From Planotetraspora kaengkrachanensis (GTDB lineage Bacteria > Actinomycetota > Actinomycetes > Streptosporangiales > Streptosporangiaceae), in contig NZ_BONV01000019.1 of the NCBI RefSeq assembly GCF_016862895.1, forward strand, positions 124,001 through 188,000: DNA of 64,000 nucleotides, read 5' to 3'. Positions 7,881-16,900 of this stretch are shown one piece after another. Numbering within the stretch: the first letter of the stretch is position 1; the number at the start of each line of letters is the position of its first letter. A program made the translations under genes and the position numbers. The notes under the pieces are model-generated. The model was not told where the DNA came from. It saw only the letters and a list, made by a program, of their open reading frames with translations, and did no database searches.

Positions 7881-9152
7881 ATGCAGAACCCAACCCGAGG
7901 AGAGGGCATGTCCAAGGTACGGACAGCGCTGGTGATCGGTGGCGGGGTGGCCGGACCGGTCGCGGCGCTGGCATTACGCAAGGCCGGTATCGACGCGAAG
8001 GTGTACGAGGCCTACCCGAGCACGGCCGACGGCATCGGCGGCTCGCTCGCGATCGCCCCGAACGGCCTGGCCGCGCTGGAAATCGTCGGCGCCAGGAAGG
8101 CCGTCGAAAACTACGGGACACCGACCCCGAAGTCCGTGATGTCCTTTGGTCGCAGGGAGGTCGAGCTGCCCCAGCCGTCCGGCCTGCCGCCCATGCGGCT
8201 GATCCAGCGCGGCGACCTGCACAGGGCGCTGTACGACGTCGCGGTCGCCGGCGGTGTCCAGATCGAGCACGGCAAGCGGCTGGTGGCGTTCGACGACGAC
8301 GACCCAGCCGGGGTGACCGCCCGGTTCGCCGACGGCAGCGTCGCGACCGCCGACGTGCTGATCGGTGCCGACGGCGTGCACTCGACCGTGCGTCGACTGA
8401 TCGACCCGGCCGCGCCCAACGCCGGCTACACGGGCATGCTGGGCCTCGAGTCGATCATCGACTGGGCCGTGCCCACCGAGACCGGCACGATGCGCTTCAC
8501 GTTCGGCAAGCGGGCGTACTACCTGTACTCGCGGCGGCCTGACGGGCGCACGCAGTTCGGCGTCAACCTGCCGCAGGAACGGCCGATGAGCCTGACCGAG
8601 GCGCGGGCCGTGCCGGCCGAGGAGTGGTTGCGGCGGCTGCGCGATGTGTACGGCGACGACGACCCGGGCGGCGACCTGGTCCGGCATATCGACCCGGCGA
8701 AACTGATCGTGACCGGCTCGACGCACATCATGCCGGCCGTGCCGCACTGGCACCGCGGGCGTGCCGGGCTGGTCGGCGACGCGGTGCACGCGCCGTCGAA
8801 CAGCTCGGGGCAGGGCGCGTCGCTGGCCATCGAGAGCGCGATCGAGCTGGCCCGCTGCCTACGGGACCTGCCGGACGCGCGGTCGGCGTTCACCGCGTAC
8901 GAGCGGTTGCGCCGGTCGAGGGTGGAAGGCATCGCCCGCAAGGCGGCGAAGGTCAACCACGTGAAGGCGCCTGGTCCGTTCGCGCGGGCCGTGACGCCGA
9001 CGCTGATGCGGTTGCTGCTGAGGACGGCGCTGCGGCCGGAGAAGACCTTGGGCCCGATCCAGCGGTACCGCATCGACTGGGCGGCGAAGGTGACGGCCGA
9101 CGCGTCTTCGAGATCGTCACCCCGGCGACGAGCCGGAAGCGCTTCAACGTGA
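7881..9152 (+). CDS. FAD-dependent aromatic-type monooxygenase
   Basis: This 423-residue group A flavoprotein monooxygenase resembles the PHBH fold. It shows the dinucleotide-binding VIGGGVAGPVAALALRKAG (residues 18-36), the DVLIGADGVHSTVRR motif that contacts FAD/NAD(P)H, and GRAGLVGDAVHAPSNSSGQG, the second FAD motif. Such enzymes hydroxylate aromatic or polyketide substrates with NAD(P)H and O2. Two starts are credible: ATG 7881 with GGAGGA, and ATG 7908 with GAGGAGAGGG. The last about 18 residues are serine/arginine-rich and poorly family-like. The substrate is unknown. Confidence 0.88.
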   Translation: MQNPTRGEGMSKVRTALVIGGGVAGPVAALALRKAGIDAKVYEAYPSTADGIGGSLAIAPNGLAALEIVGARKAVENYGTPTPKSVMSFGRREVELPQPSGLPPMRLIQRGDLHRALYDVAVAGGVQIEHGKRLVAFDDDDPAGVTARFADGSVATADVLIGADGVHSTVRRLIDPAAPNAGYTGMLGLESIIDWAVPTETGTMRFTFGKRAYYLYSRRPDGRTQFGVNLPQERPMSLTEARAVPAEEWLRRLRDVYGDDDPGGDLVRHIDPAKLIVTGSTHIMPAVPHWHRGRAGLVGDAVHAPSNSSGQGASLAIESAIELARCLRDLPDARSAFTAYERLRRSRVEGIARKAAKVNHVKAPGPFARAVTPTLMRLLLRTALRPEKTLGPIQRYRIDWAAKVTADASSRSSPRRRAGSAST

Positions 9153-9260
9153 CGATTTGCGACTTCGGCAGAGTCCGGGGCGAGGAGTTCCGCGAAACAC
9201 CTACAGGGTAGCTACCGTTCGTTCATGGCAAATGTCGCATAAGACATGGAAAGGCAGACA

Positions 9261-9680
9261 ATGGCGGAGATTCCCCGTTTCCATCTGGCCGTGCCCGTGG
9301 ACGACCTGGACGCGGCCCGCCGCTTCTACGGCGAGCTCATGGGCTGCGCGCAGGGCCGTAGCTCCGACCGGTGGATCGACTGGAACCTGCACGGCCACCA
9401 GTTCGTCACCCACCTGGCCCCCGGCCGCTCCGAACGCGTGCACAACCCGGTCGACGGCCACGACGTCCCCGTGCCGCATTTCGGGCTTATCCTGACAATT
9501 CCAGAATTTCACAAGCTGGCGGACCGGTTCCGCGAAGCCGGCACCGCGTTCGTCATCGAGCCGTACCTGCGTTTCGAGGGCCTGCCCGGCGAGCAGTGGA
9601 CGATGTTCCTGCTGGACCCGGCCGGCAACGCGATGGAGTTCAAGGCGTTCGCGGACGACGCGCAGGTGTTCGCCGTCTAG
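9261..9680 (+). CDS. VOC-superfamily (glyoxalase/dioxygenase-like) protein
   Basis: This 139-residue protein has the paired beta-alpha-beta-beta-beta modules of the vicinal-oxygen-chelate fold. It starts FHLAVPVDDLDAARRFYGELM, continues with a central VPHFGLILTIPEFHKLADRFRE, and ends WTMFLLDPAGNAMEFKAF. Metal ligands typical of the fold (H at the first strand, H of PHFGL, E of MEFK) are present, so it is probably a metalloenzyme; the reaction is not evident. ATG 9261 is preferred over 9246 because GGAAAGG lies at the right spacing before it. Confidence 0.85.
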   Translation: MAEIPRFHLAVPVDDLDAARRFYGELMGCAQGRSSDRWIDWNLHGHQFVTHLAPGRSERVHNPVDGHDVPVPHFGLILTIPEFHKLADRFREAGTAFVIEPYLRFEGLPGEQWTMFLLDPAGNAMEFKAFADDAQVFAV

Positions 9681-9980
9681 CACTACATCGCTGGATCGCG
9701 TTCAGCGTCTGGCTGATTCCGCTGTGTGACGGGCTCGGGTGTGTCGCGGTGGGGGGCATGCCCGAACCTGTCGAGAGTCCAGGCGCGGTCACACTCGCTG
9801 ATCTGAATATCTGCGCGAGTGGAGCGGCCGCCTGTTCCCTTTGGCGCAGGGCGTACCCCGAACGGTGTAGACCCCGGTGACGGTCAACGGACGACGCGGC
9901 CCGCGCGCGGCCCGGCCTAGCGTTGCGCCTCGCCCCTTGTCGCGCTTGTCGCGCTTCACCCCCTTGAGGGAGCACCCCGC
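9681..9980. other. intergenic region without recognised gene
   Basis: These 300 bases between the VOC gene and the kinase stump hold no convincing ORF, hairpin or repeat. They presumably carry the promoter of the downstream two-component remnant. Confidence 0.4.
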
Positions 9981-10229
9981 ATGGCCGAACCTTCGCCGCT
10001 CCGCGAACCCGCCCCCGTGCGCCATTCCGCCGTGATCGTCGACGCCGCGCTCGCCGTTCTCACCGTGGTCGGCTTCACCACCGGCGCCCTCGCCGCCGGG
10101 GTGCGTTCACCCTGGCAGGGCACGATCCCCCTCGCGCTCTTTCTCGGAGCTCTCCTGTTCTTCAGGCGCCGCCTCGGTCCCCGGCGGCTTCGCCGTACGG
10201 GCCGACATCCCTGTGGCAGGCTCGGCACC
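9981..10229 (+). pseudogene. N-terminal stump of a sensor histidine kinase
   Basis: An ATG at 9981 with GAGGGAGCA upstream opens 83 codons that read straight into the response regulator. They resemble only the start of a NarL-type kinase: a short charged leader, then two hydrophobic segments (SAVIVDAALAVLTVVGFTTG and GTIPLALFLGALLFF) and RRR. The dimerisation and ATPase domains are missing. In the usual arrangement a complete kinase gene of about 400 codons precedes the regulator, so I infer an internal deletion. A functional membrane-anchored regulator (915-nt ORF to 10895) is the alternative. Confidence 0.6.
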
Positions 10230-10895
10230 GTGACGATCAAGGTGCTCCTCGCCGACGACCAGGCACTCGTGCGGGCCGGGTTCCGCAGCCTGCTGGCCCG
10301 TTCCCGGGACGTCACTGTCGTCGGCGAGGCCGCCGACGGCGACGAGGCCGTACGGCTGGCCGCGAGCACCCGCCCCGACGTCATCCTGATGGACATCCGC
10401 ATGCCCGGCACCGACGGCATCACCGCCACCCGCCGCATCGTGGCCGACCCCGCCGCGCCCGGTTGCCGCGTCGTCATCCTCACGACGTTCGACACCGACG
10501 AGCACGTCTTCGCCGCGCTGCGCGCCGGAGCCGGCGGCTTCCTCACCAAGGAGGTCGAACCGGCCGAGCTGCGCCGCGCGGTCGCTGCGGTCGCCGCCGG
10601 AGACGCCCTTCTATCGCCGGGTGTCACCCGCCGCGTCGTCGAGCAGTTCGCCCGTCGCCAGGACCTCTCTCCGGGCGCCGGACAGCGGTTGGCCGTCCTC
10701 ACGGCGCGGGAACGGGAGGTGGTCAGGCTCGTCGCGCTCGGCCTGTCCAACGACGAGATCGCCGAGCGCCTCGTCATCAGCCCGCTCACCGCCAAGACCC
10801 ACATCACCAGGTCCATCGCCAAGCTGGACGTACGCGACCGGGTGCAACTGGTCATCCTCGCCTACGAGAGCGGCCTGATCCGGCCCGGCGGCTGA
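10230..10895 (+). CDS. NarL/FixJ-type response regulator (kinase partner deleted)
   Basis: This 221-residue regulator has a receiver domain with DD9-10, phospho-acceptor D55 in VILMDIRMPG, and K in GGFLTKEVEP. A C-terminal LuxR HTH follows (LTAREREVVRLVALGLSNDEIAERL...LTAKTHITRS). The start is taken as GTG 10230 with GGCAGG upstream, but the frame is open back to ATG 9981 through a kinase stump, so a 304-residue fusion is also possible. No intact kinase lies next to it. Confidence 0.88.
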   Translation: MTIKVLLADDQALVRAGFRSLLARSRDVTVVGEAADGDEAVRLAASTRPDVILMDIRMPGTDGITATRRIVADPAAPGCRVVILTTFDTDEHVFAALRAGAGGFLTKEVEPAELRRAVAAVAAGDALLSPGVTRRVVEQFARRQDLSPGAGQRLAVLTAREREVVRLVALGLSNDEIAERLVISPLTAKTHITRSIAKLDVRDRVQLVILAYESGLIRPGG

Positions 10896-11245
10896 GCGAG
10901 ACGGACGATTCGTTCGCGCCGCCACAAATGACTCGCCATCGCGCCGTGCCGGGCGGCGAGATCGGGAGATCACGCCCGGTCTCGTCGCCCGTACGGAGCC
11001 GGCTCACGGAAGCCGGCCCGAGATTCCATGAAACGAAAGAGAGGGCACCCGGAGTGCCCCTCGCTTCGACCTCATCAGAGGGGCCGGGCAGGAGCAATGT
11101 GAGTGGAGGGAGCCGTTGTGAACACAACGGGCTGAAGCGGCCAAAAGTGCCCGATATTCGCATCGAATTTGTTAGTTACAAATGCTGGGTTATCAGGCAA
11201 TAATGCATACGTCTCAGGGGGGACGTACGTAAACGGTGGGAGTCG
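10896..11245. other. 350-bp intergenic region before the flotillin block
   Basis: No gene is seen. An imperfect hairpin at 11041-11062 (GGGCAC pairing with GTGCCC, flanked by GAG/CTC) may terminate the response-regulator transcript. The 11110-11230 stretch is relatively AT-rich and probably contains the promoter of the YqiJ/flotillin operon; I could not define its boxes. Confidence 0.45.
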
Positions 11246-11806
11246 ATGGGGGATTTCGTCGGCGCGGCGCTCGGTTTTCCGGCCGTCCTGTTCAGCTTCA
11301 TGTTGGTCGTCGTCATCGCTTATTGGGTGCTCGTTCTGCTCGGAGGTCTCGGGCTCGACCTTCCCGACGAGTTCCTGTCGGGCATCGGGATGCGCGGGCT
11401 CCCCGCGGGCGTCGCGCTCTCGCTCATGGTGGCGATCGCCTGGTTCGTCAGCCTCGCCGGTGTGGTGCTGGTCGACGGGACGCCCGCCAGGATCGCCGTT
11501 CTGCTGGTCGCGCTGCTCGCCGCATGGTCGCTCACCCGCCTTCTGGCGCTGCCGTTCCGGCGGTTCCTGCCGCCGATCGCCGCGCCGTCGCGGAACGACT
11601 TCGTCGGGCGGATGTGCGTCATCCGCACCGGGCGGGTCGGGCGTGACTTCGGCCAGGCCGAGGTCACCGCGGAGGACGGCTCCTCCGCGGTCGTCCAGGT
11701 GCGGCAGACCGGCGAGGACGACCTTCGCGCCGGCAGTTCCGCCCTCATCTTCGACTATGACCCGGAGGGCGAGTTCTTCTGGGTCATGCCCTATGAAATG
11801 CACTGA
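11246..11806 (+). CDS. YqiJ/NfeD-like OB-fold membrane protein
   Basis: This 186-residue protein has three or four hydrophobic segments (VLFSFMLVVVIAYWVLVLL, VALSLMVAIAWFVSLAGVVL, RIAVLLVALLAAWSLTRLL). A soluble C-terminal domain follows, from about residue 115 (FVGRMCVIRTGRVGRDFGQA...), with the strand pattern of an NfeD/YqiJ OB fold. YqiJ/NfeD proteins accompany flotillins and are thought to act with them in membrane microdomains. The next gene, 15 bp downstream, is a flotillin, which strongly supports the call. Confidence 0.8.
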   Translation: MGDFVGAALGFPAVLFSFMLVVVIAYWVLVLLGGLGLDLPDEFLSGIGMRGLPAGVALSLMVAIAWFVSLAGVVLVDGTPARIAVLLVALLAAWSLTRLLALPFRRFLPPIAAPSRNDFVGRMCVIRTGRVGRDFGQAEVTAEDGSSAVVQVRQTGEDDLRAGSSALIFDYDPEGEFFWVMPYEMH

Positions 11807-11821
11807 CAGGGGACCTAGCGC

Positions 11822-13897
11822 ATGGATGTCATCTCCACGGGAATGGGCGTTCTCTTAGGCGTCATCCTTCTCGTCATCATCGGCATGGTGTTCGTCATCA
11901 GCCGCCTGTTCCGCAAGGTCGAGCAGGGCAAGGCTCTCATCGTCTCCAAAGTGCGGAAGGTGGACGTCACATTCACCGGCGCCGTCGTCCTGCCCGTGCT
12001 GCACAAGTCGGAGACGATGGACATCTCGGTGAAAACCATCGAGATCACTCGGACCGGGCAGGAAGGCCTCATCTGCCGGGACAACATCCGGGCCGACATC
12101 CGCATCACGTTCTTCGTCCGGGTCAACAAGACGGTCGAGGACGTCATCAAGGTCGCGCAGGCGATCGGCACGGCCAGGGCCAGTGACGAGCAGACGCTGC
12201 AGGTGCTGTTCAACGCCAAGTTCTCCGAGGCGCTCAAGACGGTCGGCAAGCAACTCGACTTCGTCGACCTCTACACCAAGCGCGACGAGTTCCGGGACCA
12301 GATCGTCCGCGTGATCGGCACCGACCTGAACGGCTACAGCCTCGAGGATGCCGCCATCGACTTCCTCGAGCAGACGCCCCTGGCGCAGCTCGACCCGGCC
12401 AACATCCTCGACGCCCAGGGCATCAGAAAGATCACCGAGCTCACCGCGATCGAGCACGTCAAGACCAACGAGTACCAGCGCAACGAGGAGAAGGAGATCA
12501 CCCGCCAGAACGTCGACGCGCGGGAGGCGATCCTCGAGCTGGAACGGCGCCAGGCCGACGCGGAGACCAAGCAGAAGCGTGAGATCGAGACCATGCGGGC
12601 GCGGGAGGAGGCCGAGACCTCCCGGGTGCGGGCCGAAGAACGCCTCAAGGCGCAGACGGCGATCATCCGCACCGACGAGCAGGTGGGCGTCCAGGAGGAG
12701 AACCGGGCCAGGGAGGTCGCCGTCGCGGAGAAGAACCGCGAGCGGGTCATCGCGATCGAGACCGAGCGGATCGAGAAGGACCGCATGCTCGAAGTGATCG
12801 CCAGGGATCGCGAGACCGAACTGGCCCGCATCGCCAAGGACAAGGAGCTCGAGGTCGAGAAGCGGGCCATCGCCGAGGTCACACGCGAGCGGATCGCAGT
12901 GGACAAGACGGTCGCCGAGCAGGAGGAGACCATCAAGCGCCTGCGGGTCGTCGAGGAGGCCGAGCGCACCCGCCAGGCACTGGTGATCCAGGCCGAGGCG
13001 GAGGCGCAGGAGAACCTCGTCAAGGACATCAAGGCGGCCGAGGCCGCGGAGGCCGCCGCGAAGTACAGGGCCCGCGAGGAGCTCGTGCTCGCCGAGGCCC
13101 GCCAGCAGGCGGCCGAGCTCGACAGCCGGGCGAAGATCCGCCTCGCCGAGGGCATCCAGGCCGAGGCGGCCGCCGCCGGCCTCGCCGAGGTCCAGGTGCG
13201 CGAGCGCGACGCCGAGGCCATCGAGAAGGTGGGCCGCGCGGAGGCCGCCGTCGACAGGGAGAAGGCGCTCGCCGCCGCCCTGGCCGTCGGCGAGAAGCTC
13301 AAGGCCGAGGCCGAGGGCGAGCAGGCCAAGGCGCTCGCGGCCGCGGCCGCCGTGGGCGAGAAGCTCAAGGCCGAGGCCGAGGGTCTCACCGAGAAGGCGG
13401 CGGCGATGGCCGCGCTCGACGAGGCGAGCCGGGGACACGAGGAGTACCGCCTGCGGCTGGAGGCCGACACGCAGGTCCGGCTCAGGAGCATCGACGTGCA
13501 GCGGAACATCGCCGAGGCGCAGGCGGCCGTGCTGGCGGCCGGGCTGGAGAAGGCCGACATCGACATCGTCGGCGGCGACACCGTGTTCTTCGACCGGCTG
13601 ATGGGCTCGATCTCCATGGGCAAGAGCGTCGACGGCTTCGTCGAGAACTCGGACGTCGCGCGGGCGGTCGCCCGGCCGTACCTGGACGGGACGGCGAGCC
13701 TGACCCAGGACCTCAGCCGGATGCTCGGGTCGCTGGACACTGCCGACGTGCGGAACCTCACGCTCTCCGCGCTGCTGGTGAAGCTCATCAAGGCGGGCGG
13801 ACCCGATGCCGACAAGCTGCAGGCCCTGCTGAGCGCCGCGCAGCGGCTCGGCGTCGCCGAACAGCCGGTGGCGGCGCTCGACGCGGTGAAGCACTGA
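11822..13897 (+). CDS. flotillin/YqiK-family SPFH protein
   Basis: This 691-residue protein has an N-terminal membrane segment (GVLLGVILLVIIGMVFVISRL) and an SPFH domain (about 30-200, including DIRITFFVRVNKTVEDVI). A very long charged coiled coil (about 200-560, rich in E, R, K and A) leads to a flotillin-type C-terminal region. A 20-residue unit containing VGEKLKAEAEG is duplicated within the coil (13285-13384). Flotillins oligomerise on the inner face of membranes and organise microdomains. The gene lies between a YqiJ-like gene and a giant ATPase, all co-directional, which suggests a functional cassette. Confidence 0.9.
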   Translation: MDVISTGMGVLLGVILLVIIGMVFVISRLFRKVEQGKALIVSKVRKVDVTFTGAVVLPVLHKSETMDISVKTIEITRTGQEGLICRDNIRADIRITFFVRVNKTVEDVIKVAQAIGTARASDEQTLQVLFNAKFSEALKTVGKQLDFVDLYTKRDEFRDQIVRVIGTDLNGYSLEDAAIDFLEQTPLAQLDPANILDAQGIRKITELTAIEHVKTNEYQRNEEKEITRQNVDAREAILELERRQADAETKQKREIETMRAREEAETSRVRAEERLKAQTAIIRTDEQVGVQEENRAREVAVAEKNRERVIAIETERIEKDRMLEVIARDRETELARIAKDKELEVEKRAIAEVTRERIAVDKTVAEQEETIKRLRVVEEAERTRQALVIQAEAEAQENLVKDIKAAEAAEAAAKYRAREELVLAEARQQAAELDSRAKIRLAEGIQAEAAAAGLAEVQVRERDAEAIEKVGRAEAAVDREKALAAALAVGEKLKAEAEGEQAKALAAAAAVGEKLKAEAEGLTEKAAAMAALDEASRGHEEYRLRLEADTQVRLRSIDVQRNIAEAQAAVLAAGLEKADIDIVGGDTVFFDRLMGSISMGKSVDGFVENSDVARAVARPYLDGTASLTQDLSRMLGSLDTADVRNLTLSALLVKLIKAGGPDADKLQALLSAAQRLGVAEQPVAALDAVKH

Positions 13898-13904
13898 CGA
13901 GCGC

Positions 13905-16900
13905 GTGACAGAGGTTTCCGTGACAGAGGCCGGCGGGACGGACACCGCAGTGACCGGGACAGAGTCGATCGGAACACAGCCGATCGGGACGGCGACCACC
14001 GCAGCCGGGGGCGCCGAGGCAGGGAGCATGGGAGCGGGGGACGCCGCCGGGACGCGGGCCGGGCTCGACGCGGGCACCTACGAGGTGCTCAGAGCCCGGC
14101 TGGGCGAGCAGGCCAAGGAGCTCGCCCGCCGGGCCGAGGCGCTCAACGCCGACCGGCTCGAGGTCTTCGGCGGCACGGAGCTCCGGCTCGTCGGCACCGA
14201 CCGGGTCCGTACGGAGAACAACTGCGTGCCCCGCGACATCGTGTCGGCGGACGGGGTCATGTTGTTCGGCTACAACGTGTTCATCGGGCTGAAGTCCGAG
14301 ACGACGGTGCCGGACGTGTTCTCCGCCCACCGGTTCAGCCGCGACGGCGACGCGTTCCGGTTCGACGACGCGCCCCTGCCGTTCGGCGGCGACCCGCAGT
14401 TCGACCGGGACTTCGGCGAGCTGTACCGGTACTACAAGGAGACGAGGCTGCTGCAGCTGCGCCGGGTGGAGGGCAGGCTGCTCGCGGTCTTCCAGACGGG
14501 CCCGCAGGACATCCGGGTGTTGCGCTGGACGGTCGCGGCCGACGGCTCCATCGCCTACCTGGACAACCGCGGCGAGCGCGACCACGTGTTCCCGCCGTCG
14601 CACGACTTCGAGTGGACGCAGACCACCCGGGACGACCACGTCCTCGGCCGCCATCCGCACATCTCGATCGGCGACGAGGTGTTCGTCGAGACCGTCGGCG
14701 GCGACCTCACCATCAAGATCGAGAACAACACGGAGACCGGTGAGGGCGTCTACCGGGAGCCCGTCGCCGAGCCGCTGCAGAGCCTGGCCGACGCCGACGT
14801 CCAGTACGCCAGGGTCGGCCCGCTGATCCTGCTGCGCATCCGGCCCTACAACGAGCCCGAATGGCGTCACCTGGTCTTCAACATCCGGACCAGGGCCGTG
14901 GTCAGGCTGGACGGCATCGGCAGGTCCTGCCTGCTGCTCCCCGAGGACCAGGGTGTGATCTTCCCCGGCGGCTACTACCTCGCCACCGGCACGGCCAAGA
15001 CCTTCGACACCGACGTGGCGGGCCTGGAGTTCGAACGCGTCATCCGCTCGCCCAACGGCGAGGACGTGCTCTACGTCTACCGCGCGCGGACGGAGGGCCG
15101 GACGCTGCTCCTGCCGTACAACGTGATCCGCAAGGAGGTCGCCAACCCGATCACCTGCCACGGCTACTCGCTGTTCGACGACGGCACCCTCATCGTGTTC
15201 CGGGAGACCTCCGCCGAGCCGACCCGCGTGCATCCCATGCAGGTGTGGCAGACGCCGTACGTCTCCGACACCTTCGCCGCGGCCCAGCCGGTGGGGACCG
15301 GCCCGCTGGAACGCATCGGCAACGCCGAACTGGTGCGCGGGATCTCCGACTGCCTGTCCGTCGTCCGCATGGTCGGGGAGATGGCGCCGTCCGTCCCGGT
15401 GCTCGAGGCGCTGATCGCCGCGTGCGTCCGGGCCTTCGACACCTATCACTGGCTGAACGACCACGGCCTGCGCGGGCCGCTCGCCGACGTCCGCGCGACG
15501 GCCGAGCAGGTCCTGGACGAGTTCGAGAAGGTCCAGTCGCTGACCGGGCAGGCCGCGTCCGCGCTGCAGGACGAGGAGGGGCGGATCGCCTCGCTCGTAC
15601 GGCAGGCCCGTGGCGAGACGCCCATGACGGCCGACGCCTGGGTGCGGCAACTCGCCGGGCTCCGCCGGGCCCAGGGGCGTCTCGCGACGTTGCGCGAGAT
15701 GCGGTACGCCGACCTGGACAGGGTCGCCGCGCTGACGGCCGACCTCGACTCCGAGATCGGCACGGCCGCGCGTCGGGCCGTGACGTTCCTCCAGGGCGAA
15801 GACGCGTTCACCGGCTACCACGCAGACGTGGAACGGCTCACCGAGCAGGCACGGGCCATCGGCACCGTCGCGGAATCCACGCCGGTCTCCGAGCGGCTCG
15901 CGGAGCAGAGCGAGGGCCTGGCCATCCTGACCGAGGTCGTCGGCACGCTGGACATCGACGACGCGACGGTGCGCACCGCGATCCTGGAACGGATCGGCGA
16001 GGTCCTCGGCGGGATCAACCGCGGCAGGGCGACGCTCACCGCGCGGCGCGAGGAACTGCTCGCGAGCGAGGGACGGGCCGGCTTCGCCGCGGAGTTCGCC
16101 GTGCTCGGCCAGACGATCACCGGCGCCCTCGACGTGGCCGACACCCCCGAACGGTGCGACGAGCAACTCGGCCGGCTGATGCTCCAGCTGGAGGGGCTGG
16201 AGTCGCGGTTCGGCGAGTTCGACGACCTCGTCGCCCGGCTCGAGGACAAGCGGGAGGACGTCTACGAGGCGTTCTCCTCGCGCAAGCAGGCGCTTCTCGA
16301 CGAACGCGCGCGGCGTGCCGACCGGCTGTCCGCCTCCGCCGACCGCATCCTCGGCGGCCTGGGACGCCGGGTCGCGAGCCTCGGATCGCTCGAAGAGGTC
16401 AACACCTACTTCGCCTCCGATCCCATGGTGGCCAAGCTGCGCGCCGTGTCCGGCGAGTTACGCGAGCTCGGAGACCAGGTCAGGGCCGAGGAGCTCGACG
16501 GCAGGATCAAGGCGGCCCGGCTCGAGGCGGGCCGTGCGCTGCGCGACCGGCTCGACCTCTACGCCGACGGCGGCGAGACCATCCGGCTCGGCAGGCACCG
16601 ATTCGCCGTCAACACGCAGCCGCTCGACCTCACGCTGGTCCCGCAGGACGGGCGGATGGCGTTCGCGATCACCGGGACCGACTACCGGGCGCCGGTCGGC
16701 GACGAGTCATTCGACGCCACCCGGCCGTTCTGGGACCAGCCGCTCGTCTCCGAGTCCGCCGACGTCTACCGGGCCGAGCACCTGGCCGCCGCGATCCTCT
16801 CCGAGGCGGAGGCGGACGCACCGGAGCGCACGCTCGACGCCCTCCAGGCGGCCGCGCTCGTCGACGGCGGCCTGCTCGACGTGGTCCGCCGCGTCGTGGA

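Noticed and set aside
9100-9200. Frameshift at the C-terminus of the FAD monooxygenase
   Set aside because: The tail is odd, but the catalytic domains are complete and the protein has a normal length, so there is no firm evidence of a frameshift.
11855-14077. Long 740-residue ORF antisense to the flotillin gene
   Set aside because: It is a leucine/glycine/aspartate-rich reading of the opposite strand of a coiled-coil gene, a known high-GC artefact, with no family resemblance.
13788-16166. 792-residue ORF antisense to the giant ATPase gene
   Set aside because: Its composition is low-complexity, it has no Shine-Dalgarno, and the sense strand has clear domain motifs.
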